Shown one piece after another: positions 1 to 7,300 of a stretch of 13,330 bases of DNA. The notes under the pieces are model-generated. The model was not told where the DNA came from. It worked only from the letters and a program-made list of their open reading frames with translations, and searched no databases. Each line of letters opens with the position of its first letter. The first letter of the stretch is position 1. Source of the DNA: SVQP01 sp045603085 (GTDB taxonomy: Bacteria; Bacillota; Clostridia; Oscillospirales; CAG-272); assembly GCA_045603085.1 (NCBI GenBank), contig JAZULL010000062.1, positions 1 to 13,330 of the forward strand. The letters run 5' to 3'. The position numbers and the translations under genes are program-made.

Positions 1-504
1 CGCCACATCTCGCTTTCCACCTGCGGCATTGTGGACAAGATCTACGAATTGGCTAAGCACGATCTGCCCATCACGCTCTCGATCTCCCTGCACGCCGCCG
101 ACGATACCACCCGCTCCTCGATCATGCCCATCAACCGGAGATGGGGAGTGGACGAGCTGCTGAAGGCATGCAAGGACTATTTTGCCGCGACGGGCCGCCG
201 CATTTCCTTTGAATACACGCTCATCCGCGGCAAAAACGATTCCGTTGCCGCCGCCGAGCAGCTGGCAAGTGTGCTCAACTCGCGCCTGCGCTCCCGCACC
301 GAATCCATGCCCATTCATGTCAACCTCATTCCCGTCAACCCCGTGGAAGAGACCGGCTTTGGCCGCTCGGACGACCGCGCCATCAAGGCCTTTGCCGCAG
401 CTTTAGAGAAAAAGGGCATTCGCGCCACAGTGCGCCGCAAGCTGGGTGCTGACATCAATGCCTCTTGCGGTCAGCTTCGCCGCGCCGAGCAAAACGGCAA
501 TTAA
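1..504 (+). CDS. rlmN: Dual-specificity 23S rRNA (A2503-C2)/tRNA (A37-C2) methyltransferase RlmN, C-terminal part (5' truncated by window edge)
   Basis: This is the last 167 codons of a radical SAM methyltransferase. The frame is open from base 1, so the start and the iron-sulfur CxxxCxxC motif lie upstream. The first visible residues read ISLSTCGI, a characteristic RlmN stretch, followed by ISLHAADD and IMPIN. Further on come FEYTLIRGKND and NLIPVNP, all typical of the family. Near the C-terminus the motif GADINASCGQLR carries the conserved cysteine that in E. coli RlmN (Cys355) becomes methylated during catalysis. Family knowledge: RlmN methylates C2 of A2503 in 23S rRNA and A37 in some tRNAs, affecting translational fidelity. 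The TAA stop at 502-504 lies 27 bases before rsgA, which suggests cotranscription. The only uncertainty is the missing N-terminus. Confidence 0.96.
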   Translation, partial: RHISLSTCGIVDKIYELAKHDLPITLSISLHAADDTTRSSIMPINRRWGVDELLKACKDYFAATGRRISFEYTLIRGKNDSVAAAEQLASVLNSRLRSRTESMPIHVNLIPVNPVEETGFGRSDDRAIKAFAAALEKKGIRATVRRKLGADINASCGQLRRAEQNGN

Positions 505-531
505 AATTTACCGACAAGGACAATTAACACT

Positions 532-1473
532 ATGGAATATACCCATTGCGGACGAATTATCAAGGGCGTGGGCGGTCTTTACCACGTAAAGCCGTTCCAA
601 AATCCCGAATATCCCCCCGAGCTGACAGAGCAGGTAACCATTCCCTGCCGCGCCAAAGGGGCTTTTCGTCACGATAACGTCACCCCCTTGGTGGGCGACG
701 TGGTTTCTTTGGAGATCGAGGCCGAGGGGGCGCTGATCACCGACATCGCGCCGCGCAAAAATGCGCTCATCCGTCCTCCGCTTTCCAATCTTGATTACAT
801 GTTCGTCACCTTTGCCGCCGCCAAGCCCGCCCCTGTGCTGGAAACGGTGGACAAGCTGATCTGTATTTTAGAGCACAACGGTATCACCCCCGTGGTGGTG
901 ATCACAAAATACGACGCCAATCCCGACTATGCCGAGCAGCTTTGCGAAATCTACCGCACGGCAGGCTTTGACACCTTCTGCACCAGCGCCAAATCGGGCC
1001 GGGGGCTGGAGCAGATCAAATCCTACGTCAGCGAGCATTGCGACGGCAGGATCTCGGCATTTGCAGGCGCTTCGGGCGTTGGCAAATCCACCCTGCTCAA
1101 CGCACTTTTCCCCACGCTGGCGCTTTCCACGGGTGAGATCAGCCGCAAGATCGAGCGCGGCCGCCACACCACCCGCACAGTCGAGCTTTTCGACATGCCC
1201 GGCACAGACAACGGCTTCATTGCCGACACCCCCGGCTTTTCCATGCTGGATTTTGCAAGATTTGATTTCTTTACAAAGGAGGATCTCCCTCTGACCATGC
1301 GCGAATTCGCACCCTACCTTGGCTCCTGCCGCTTTACCAAGTGCTCGCATACCAAGGAGCAGGGCTGTGCCGTGCTGGAGGCGGTCAAGCGAGGAGAGAT
1401 CCCGCAAAGCAGACATCAGAGCTTTGTGGCCATTTACGACGTGCTCAAGAACAAGCACGATTGGGATACCTGA
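532..1473 (+). CDS. rsgA: Small ribosomal subunit biogenesis GTPase RsgA
   Basis: 313 residues, the normal family length. RsgA is a circularly permuted GTPase that binds the 30S subunit late in assembly. An N-terminal OB-fold-like region (about residues 1-75) precedes GTPase motifs in permuted order: G4 TKYD (125-128), G5 SAK (152-154), G1 GASGVGKST (179-187), G2 in GRHTTR (210-215) and G3 DTPG (232-235). The zinc-knuckle tail has Cys266, Cys271, His273 and Cys279, the same spacing as in E. coli RsgA/YjeQ (C-x4-C-x-H-x5-C). The G4 motif has Thr in place of the usual Asn of NKxD, a conservative change. The ATG at 532 is preceded by AAGGA at 516-520, an 11-base spacer. The gene lies between rlmN and thiN, a common Firmicute arrangement, but the visible cluster lacks prpC and prkC upstream and rpe downstream. 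Confidence 0.97.
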   Translation: MEYTHCGRIIKGVGGLYHVKPFQNPEYPPELTEQVTIPCRAKGAFRHDNVTPLVGDVVSLEIEAEGALITDIAPRKNALIRPPLSNLDYMFVTFAAAKPAPVLETVDKLICILEHNGITPVVVITKYDANPDYAEQLCEIYRTAGFDTFCTSAKSGRGLEQIKSYVSEHCDGRISAFAGASGVGKSTLLNALFPTLALSTGEISRKIERGRHTTRTVELFDMPGTDNGFIADTPGFSMLDFARFDFFTKEDLPLTMREFAPYLGSCRFTKCSHTKEQGCAVLEAVKRGEIPQSRHQSFVAIYDVLKNKHDWDT

Positions 1474-1492
1474 AACATAGGAGAATTTTTAC

Positions 1493-2119
1493 ATGCGCGC
1501 ATTTATTTACGTTGGCGGAAAGGTTTTTCCCGAATACATCACCGAGCACCCCAAGGGCGACGACCTTCGCATTGCGGCGGACGGCGGCTATGCCAACGCC
1601 ATACTGCTGGGTGAGCGGATCGATATTGCCGTGGGGGATTTCGACTCGTTTACAAGACAAAAGATCGACAGCGCGGTCGAGCTGATCGAGCTGCCGCCCG
1701 AGAAGGATCTGACCGACTCGCAGATCTGCATTGAAACCGCCATTGCGCGCGGTGCGGACGAGATCATTATCGTGGGCGGTCTGTCGGGCAGGCTGGATCA
1801 TACCCTTGCCAATCTCGCCATTCTGCAGGATCTGCGCGAGAGGCGCGTGCACGGCTACATCACCGACGGCCAGAATCGCGCCCACTTCATCCGCTCCACC
1901 TCGCATCTGATCGCCCGCAGCTCCTACAAGTACCTTTCGCTGATCGCGGTCGACGAGACCTGCAAGGGCGTAAGCATCAAGGGCTGTAAGTACGAGCTCA
2001 AGAATCAGCCCATTCACCGCAGACTGCAATTCGCCGTCTCCAACGAGATCGTGGGCAACTGCGCCATGGTTTCGGTCAAAAAGGGAGGGCTTTATATCAT
2101 CGAATCGCGCGATCTGTAA
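1493..2119 (+). CDS. thiN: Thiamine pyrophosphokinase
   Basis: 208 residues, typical for bacterial ThiN (B. subtilis YloS type). It transfers pyrophosphate from ATP to thiamine, giving thiamine diphosphate, and acts in the cytoplasm. Visible family motifs are AADGG (residues 28-32), the metal-binding GDFDS (48-52), LPPEKDLTDSQ (67-77) and GGLSGRLDH (95-103), which build the active site of the N-terminal catalytic domain. The C-terminal beta-sandwich thiamine-binding domain ends with SNEIVG (183-188) and a short VSVKKGGLYII strand. The ATG at 1493 has a strong AGGAG at 1479-1483 with a 9-base spacer, and sits 19 bases after the rsgA stop, consistent with one operon. In Bacillus and many clostridia thiN is followed directly by spoVM, and that is also the case here. 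Confidence 0.96.
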   Translation: MRAFIYVGGKVFPEYITEHPKGDDLRIAADGGYANAILLGERIDIAVGDFDSFTRQKIDSAVELIELPPEKDLTDSQICIETAIARGADEIIIVGGLSGRLDHTLANLAILQDLRERRVHGYITDGQNRAHFIRSTSHLIARSSYKYLSLIAVDETCKGVSIKGCKYELKNQPIHRRLQFAVSNEIVGNCAMVSVKKGGLYIIESRDL

Positions 2120-2145
2120 CCCACTTCCCCATGCTTTCATATACT
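2119..2145 (+). promoter_or_regulatory. Possible mother-cell sporulation promoter (SigE/SigK-like) ahead of spoVM
   Basis: CATATACT at 2138-2145 fits the CATAnnnT -10 pattern recognised by mother-cell sigma factors. An AC dinucleotide at 2119-2120 lies 17 bases upstream, the spacing expected for a SigK -35 element. The start codon of spoVM follows 29 bases after the -10. A good SigE -35 (ATA-containing) is not present. The motif is short and could arise by chance, so this rests mainly on location: spoVM is driven by a mother-cell sigma factor in B. subtilis. Confidence 0.3.
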
Positions 2146-2160
2146 TTTACCAAAAAGGTG

Positions 2161-2167
2161 AAAGGAG
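2161..2167 (+). promoter_or_regulatory. Strong ribosome binding site of spoVM
   Basis: AAAGGAG at 2161-2167 is a near-perfect Shine-Dalgarno sequence with a 7-base spacer to the ATG at 2175. It is one of the best ribosome binding sites in the window and supports the 24-codon frame behind it as a real gene. Confidence 0.8.
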
Positions 2168-2174
2168 AGAGGGT

Positions 2175-2249
2175 ATGAAGGTGGTAACGCTCAGAACTCC
2201 GCGGATCATTTCCGCGATCATTCGCTTTTTTACAAAAAATAAGAATTGA
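2175..2249 (+). CDS. spoVM: Stage V sporulation protein SpoVM (24-residue amphipathic peptide)
   Basis: A 24-codon frame beginning MKVVTLRTPRII and ending with TGA at 2247-2249. Aligned without gaps to B. subtilis SpoVM (26 residues), it keeps M1-K2, T5, the helix-kinking Pro9, a basic residue at 10, Ile15 and Arg17, followed by a hydrophobic pair and a Lys/Asn tail. Known role: SpoVM is a short amphipathic helix made in the mother cell. It inserts into the outer forespore membrane, senses its convex curvature and recruits the SpoIVA ATPase to begin coat assembly and permit cortex formation. Position supports the call: it lies directly after thiN, as in Bacillus and many clostridia, with a strong ribosome binding site and 14 bases before the next gene. 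It implies that the organism forms spores. Such genes are easily missed because of their size. Confidence 0.87.
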   Translation: MKVVTLRTPRIISAIIRFFTKNKN

Positions 2250-2263
2250 CAGGAAACACATAA

Positions 2264-4273
2264 ATGACTGACAAGGACATCAAAAATAACGGTTTCTTGC
2301 CGCTCTCTGCCAAGGAAATGGCGGCGCTTGGTTGGGATGCCCCCGACTTTGTATACGTGACGGGTGACGCTTACGTGGATCACCCCTCGTTTGGCGTGTC
2401 CATTATCTCGCGCGTGCTGGAGGATGCGGGATTCCGCGTAGCCATTCTCTCCCAGCCCGACTACAAGAGTGCCGATGCCTTCCGCACCTTTGGCCGTCCG
2501 CGCCTTGGATTTTTGGTCACGGCGGGCAACATCGACTCGATGGTGGCGCACTATACCGTTTCCAAGAAAAAACGTACCTACGATTACTATTCCCCCGGCG
2601 GCAAGATGGGTCTGCGCCCCGACCGCGCGACCATTGTGTATTCCAACCGCATCCGCGAGGCCTATGGCGACATTCCGATCATTCTTGGCGGTCTTGAGGC
2701 ATCTTTGCGCCGCTTTGCCCACTACGACTACTGGGAGGACCGCGTGCGCCGCTCGCTTTTGGTGGACAGCCGCGCCGACATTCTGACCTACGGCATGGGC
2801 GAAAAGATCCTTGTCCGTCTGGCACAGCTGCTGGATCGCGGTGTGCCGATCAAAAAGATCCGCGACGTGCGCGGCACGGTATGGCTGGGTAAGCCCGAGG
2901 ACACGGTACACTTCCCCGTAGCCGCCACCTTTGATTACAACGAGCTCAAGACCGACAAGGTTGCCTATGCCAAGGCCTTTGGCGTGCAATACAAGAATCA
3001 GGACAGCATTACCGGCAAGGCCATCTGCGAGATGTACGACGGCAAGATGCTGGTGCAAAACCCGCCCATGCCCCCGCTTGAGCGCGAGGAGCTGGATGCC
3101 GTTTACGCCCTGCCCTACACGCGCACCTATCACCCCTCCTACGAGAAGGACGGCGGCGTGCCCGGCATTGAGGAGGTGCGCTTCTCGGTAACCCACAACC
3201 GCGGCTGCTTTGGCAGCTGTAACTTCTGCGCCCTGGCATTCCATCAGGGTCGCACGGTGCGCTCGCGCAGCATTGAAAGCTGTGTGGCAGAGGCCAAAAA
3301 GATCACCGAAATGCCCGATTTCAAGGGATACATTCACGACGTTGGCGGACCCACGGCCAATTTCCGCGCACCTGCGTGCCAAAAGCAGCTGACCGACGGC
3401 GTTTGCCCCGGCCGCAAGTGTCTTGCCCCCAAGCCCTGCCCCAATCTGCAGGTGGGTCACACCGAATATATCGAGCTCTTAAAGCAGATCGAGTCCCTGC
3501 CCCGCGTCAAGAAGGTATTTATCCGCTCGGGCATCCGATTTGATTATTTGCTGCTGGACAAGGACAACGCATTCTTTGCAAAGCTGGTCAAGGATCACGT
3601 TTCGGGTCAGCTCAAGGTTGCGCCCGAGCATTGCTCCTCGCCTGTACTCCGTGCCATGGGCAAGCCGGATTTCTCGGTTTACGAGCAGTTCCGCGAGCAA
3701 TATTTCGATCTTTGTGCCGCATGCGGCAAGGAGCAATATCTTGTGCCCTACCTGATGTCCAGCCATCCCGGCTCGACCTTGAACGACGCGGTGGAGCTTG
3801 CGCTTTGCCTCAAGCGACACCACTATGCGCCCGAGCAGGTACAGGATTACTACCCCACCCCCGGCACGGCATCCACCGTCATGTACTACACCGGCATCAA
3901 CCCGCTTGACGGCAAGAAGGTCTACGTGGCCACCGACTACCGCGAAAAGCAGCTGCAGCGCGCGCTGTTACAATACAACCGCCCCGAAAACGCGCCCATG
4001 GTCAGAGAGGCCTTGCAAAAGGCAGGCCGCGAGGATCTGATCGGCTATGGCCCCGAATGCTTAGTGCGCCCCGCAGGCGGCGGACAGCCCGCACAAAAGA
4101 GCGGCCGCCAACAGACCAAGGCCGCACCCAAATCGGGCAGCAGACCCGCACCCAAGTCCGGCGGCAAGCCCCAAGGCGGCGCAAAGGGCGACGCAAGACC
4201 CGCATCCGAGCGTGCCGAAAAGAAAAAGCCGACCTACAAGGCCGGCTGGGCAAAGCCCAAGAAAAAGAAATAA
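2264..4273 (+). CDS. YgiQ family radical SAM protein
   Basis: 669 residues, somewhat shorter than E. coli YgiQ. The N-terminal region opens with FLPLSAKEM and a YVTGDAYVDHPSFG stretch, matching the YgiQ N-terminal domain. The radical SAM signature is C315-F-G-S-C319-N-F-C322, the CxxxCxxC that binds the 4Fe-4S cluster used to cleave S-adenosylmethionine. A second cysteine group follows at C372, C381, C386 and C392 (C-x8-C-x4-C-x5-C), which is also seen in family members and could hold another metal site. KVAPEH (451-456) and YYPTPGT (529-535) are family-typical. Residues 603-669 form a low-complexity tail rich in Lys, Gly, Pro and Ala, probably disordered and able to bind nucleic acid (inference). 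The substrate of YgiQ proteins is unknown. The ATG at 2264 follows AGGAAA (2251-2256) with a 7-base spacer. The gene is the last of the + strand run. Confidence 0.93.
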   Translation: MTDKDIKNNGFLPLSAKEMAALGWDAPDFVYVTGDAYVDHPSFGVSIISRVLEDAGFRVAILSQPDYKSADAFRTFGRPRLGFLVTAGNIDSMVAHYTVSKKKRTYDYYSPGGKMGLRPDRATIVYSNRIREAYGDIPIILGGLEASLRRFAHYDYWEDRVRRSLLVDSRADILTYGMGEKILVRLAQLLDRGVPIKKIRDVRGTVWLGKPEDTVHFPVAATFDYNELKTDKVAYAKAFGVQYKNQDSITGKAICEMYDGKMLVQNPPMPPLEREELDAVYALPYTRTYHPSYEKDGGVPGIEEVRFSVTHNRGCFGSCNFCALAFHQGRTVRSRSIESCVAEAKKITEMPDFKGYIHDVGGPTANFRAPACQKQLTDGVCPGRKCLAPKPCPNLQVGHTEYIELLKQIESLPRVKKVFIRSGIRFDYLLLDKDNAFFAKLVKDHVSGQLKVAPEHCSSPVLRAMGKPDFSVYEQFREQYFDLCAACGKEQYLVPYLMSSHPGSTLNDAVELALCLKRHHYAPEQVQDYYPTPGTASTVMYYTGINPLDGKKVYVATDYREKQLQRALLQYNRPENAPMVREALQKAGREDLIGYGPECLVRPAGGGQPAQKSGRQQTKAAPKSGSRPAPKSGGKPQGGAKGDARPASERAEKKKPTYKAGWAKPKKKK

Positions 4274-4284
4274 GTCACACAGAA

Positions 4285-4317
4285 CACCCCCTCTTGCGAG
4301 GGGGTGCCGTTTTTCTT
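4285..4317 (+). terminator. Intrinsic terminator of the rlmN-rsgA-thiN-spoVM-ygiQ run
   Basis: A 9-bp GC-rich stem (CACCCCCTC at 4285-4293 paired with GAGGGGGTG at 4298-4306), TTGC loop, then CCG and a T-rich tail TTTTTCTTT. It begins 11 bases after the YgiQ-family stop codon. The stop codon of the convergent - strand gene (4317-4319) abuts the T-tract. Read from the - strand the stem is followed by TTCTGTG, a poor U-tract, so it may terminate only weakly in that direction. Confidence 0.93.
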
Positions 4318-7300
4318 TATCCATACAGAATATTCACGTCATACAGCACGTGCTTGATGGGGGAGTCGCCGCGGTTGCTGTAGACCAACGTGCCCGAGGC
4401 ATCGGTGATCTCAATATAGCACTCGCCGGCGTCGCCGTATTCGGCAAACATGGTGTGTCCCTCGACCAGTGTGCCCTGCACGGGCGCGATGCTGTCTTCG
4501 CTCTGGCCGTATACGTACACGGTCAGGGTTCTGGGCAGAACGGTCAGCTTGGCCGTTCTGGTCTTGACGTGGCACAGCGCGGTGACGTCGTTGCCCTCTG
4601 TATCATACACCGCAACGCTCGTAAATTCCACGTTCTTTGTGCCCGTAACGGTCAATCCCTCGCCGAACTCTACCTCGACGCGATATCCCTCGGGCAGCCC
4701 CTGCACCCAGAAATCATGACAGTTCTTTTCCGTGCCGTCATAAATGTAGGTCATCTCGTAGGCATTAACGGTTACGTCCAGATATACCTCCAGCGTGCCG
4801 TATTCGTACTCGATGGTCAGCTCGTCGCCGCGCTCGTTATAGGCTCTTGCCACAAAGGTGTTCTGACTCTGACCGATCTCGGTCTGCGAGCCGGTGAACT
4901 CAACGTCCAGCACAAAGCCATCGGGCAGTGTGTAGGGTGCGAGCACGGGATGCGTCAGCGGCGTGCCGTCATACTGCATGGTCGCGCTCTCGGAGCGCAG
5001 GGTCAGAATGTAATCCGACGCCTTTTCCAGAACGGTCAGCGTACCATACTTGCGCTCAATGGCAAAGCTTGCGGTAACGTCGTTGCCCTCGGGATCGTAA
5101 ACGATCACCTCGAAGGTGTTATCGGACTTGCCCGGCTCGGTCTGCTCACCCGTGAAGATAACCTCCAGCCAATAGCCCTCGGGAAGCTTATAATCCGAGA
5201 TCTCATGGCAGGTCAGCGCCTCGCCGTTATAAATACCCAGCGCAGAGCCCGACGACAGCGAAAGGCCGATCTGATCCCAGACCTCCAGCGTGCCATAGGT
5301 AAGAGAAAGCGTGCAATATTCGGTGATATCGTTGCCCTCTGCGTCGAATACAGTCACCTCAAAGAGGTTCTGCGATCTGCCGACCTCAGTCTGCTGTCCC
5401 GTAAAGTTGACCTGAATCGAATATCCGTCCGGCAAGGAGTACTTCTCCAGCTCGTGGCAGATCAGCGGCCGGCCGTTATAGTGACGGCTGGCGCTTCTCG
5501 ATTTGAGCGTGACCGTTCTTTGATAGATATTGACCGCACAGACGTTGGCATCCACGGTATAGTTGCCCGTAACGTCATTGCCGTCGCGGTCGTACACCAC
5601 CCACTCGCCAAAGCTCAGCGTATACGCGCCCGGCTCGGCGGGGATCTCGTTTGCCACAAACTCCAGGCGATGACCCGTGGCAAGTCCCTGCGGGCGATAG
5701 CCCACGTCATAGACGTCCACGCCCCGGCCGTCATATTCCTTGGAGAATCTTTCGGGCAGATACAAAATCAGATTGGCGGGAACGACCGTGACCGACAGCG
5801 CCGAGGTATCCGGCGTGACGTTATAGCAATGCGTCAGATCTCTGCCACCTGCAGAGGTGACGCGCAGGTTCAGAAATTCGATCTCGCTCTTGTCTCCGAC
5901 ATCGGCACTTTCCACGCGCACGCGTGCGCGGATGCGCTCACCCGCCACAAGTCCGTCATAGCTCATCTTGCTCTCGTAGATCAACAGCTCGGTCTGACCC
6001 GTATAGGTCAGATCCACGTGTCCGATGCTGACGTGCAGATCGCGCGGGGTGACCAGCAGTGTGCCGAGCTCCTCATACTCAAATGCATAGTTCGCGCTGA
6101 CGTCGCGGCCAAGCTCGTCCTGCACCTGCAGGGTCAGCTTATTGGCCATCTCGCCGGCCTCGGTCAGCTTGACCGTGTTGACGCCCGCGACAGCGTGTCC
6201 CTCTATCAGTTCGGTAACAAGGCTATATTCGGGCTGCTCAAGCGCAGTACCGTCGTAGATCTTTTCAATACTTCCCGTATTCAGCGTAACCGTAAACGGC
6301 TTCTTGATATGCAGCACGCCCGCATTGACCTTGAAATCATACAGGTAGCTGACGTCCGCACCGTCGCGGTCGGTCACACGGATCGAGGACAGCTCGTTTT
6401 TCCACTTGCCCACGTCCGAGACGCCGTCGTGATAATAATAGGTAACCGAAATTCTGTGGCCTGTCAGCAGCTCGCCCTTGGAGATCTGGTAGCCGAGCGC
6501 CGCGATGGGCCTGCCGTCATAAACTTCCTTCTCTGCGCTGTCAGTTGTCAGCGTGATGGAGATAGGGGTGACGCGAAGCGTGCCGTACTGATACGAGATT
6601 TCGTACAGATCTGTCACGTCCTTGCCGTCCGAGTCTACAATGCGCGCGCTTTGTACGGCGTTATCGACCGTGCCGATCTCGGTAATGCCCTCGGGATAAG
6701 CGAAGGCGACGATCGCCTCATGTCCCTTGACCAGACCCGAGCCGCGCACCTTGAACTCGGTGCTGACGGCGGCACCCTTGCCGTATTCCACGACAGAGCC
6801 GCCCGTCACGATCTCGATTTTTCGCGGCACGATCTCAACCGTACCGTCTGTATAAATAATATTGTAGTTATCGCTGACGTTGCGGCCTCTTGCATCCTTG
6901 ACCGTACAGCCAAGCACCTGCATGGGATACGTGCCCGGCAGCTCGCCCGCAGAGCGGATCTGCAGCTTGACTACGTGTCCCTTGCCAAGACCCTTTGCAT
7001 ACGCGGTGGCATCGCACTCGCCCCGGTAGGGCTCGCCGCAATACTCGCCCTCTACCGCAGGGGATTCAATGTACAGATCGCACACGGTCACGGTATACGT
7101 GCCCGCCTGCAGGGTGATATCGTAATTGCGGCTGAGATCCTGTCCGGTTGCGCTGTATACCTTGGGGGTAACGCGGTCGTTTTTATGTGTGCCGACGTCG
7201 GTGATATAATCGGAATCCACCGCACCGCCCAGCACGTGACCCTCGAGCAGCTTGCCCGACACCAGCGTCATCTGCGTGGCGTTATCCATGGGCGCGCCGT

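Noticed and set aside
868..2140. Open frames on the - strand across rsgA and thiN
   Set aside because: Both loci are explained by well-conserved + strand enzymes; the antisense frames have no recognisable features.
2200..2216. 6-bp GC stem (CGCGGA/TCCGCG) inside spoVM with a T6 run downstream, as a possible attenuator
   Set aside because: The T-run starts 9 bases after the stem, too far for an intrinsic terminator, and the sequence is constrained by coding.
2147..3460. 437-codon - strand open frame opposite the radical SAM gene
   Set aside because: The + strand frame has family motifs including CxxxCxxC; the antisense product is Ala/Gly/His/Val-rich and unlike any protein.
4320..4560. LPRTL near the C-terminus of the giant protein as a sortase signal
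   Set aside because: It does not match LPxTG, is followed by about 70 residues of beta-type sequence, and lacks the hydrophobic segment and basic tail a sortase substrate needs.
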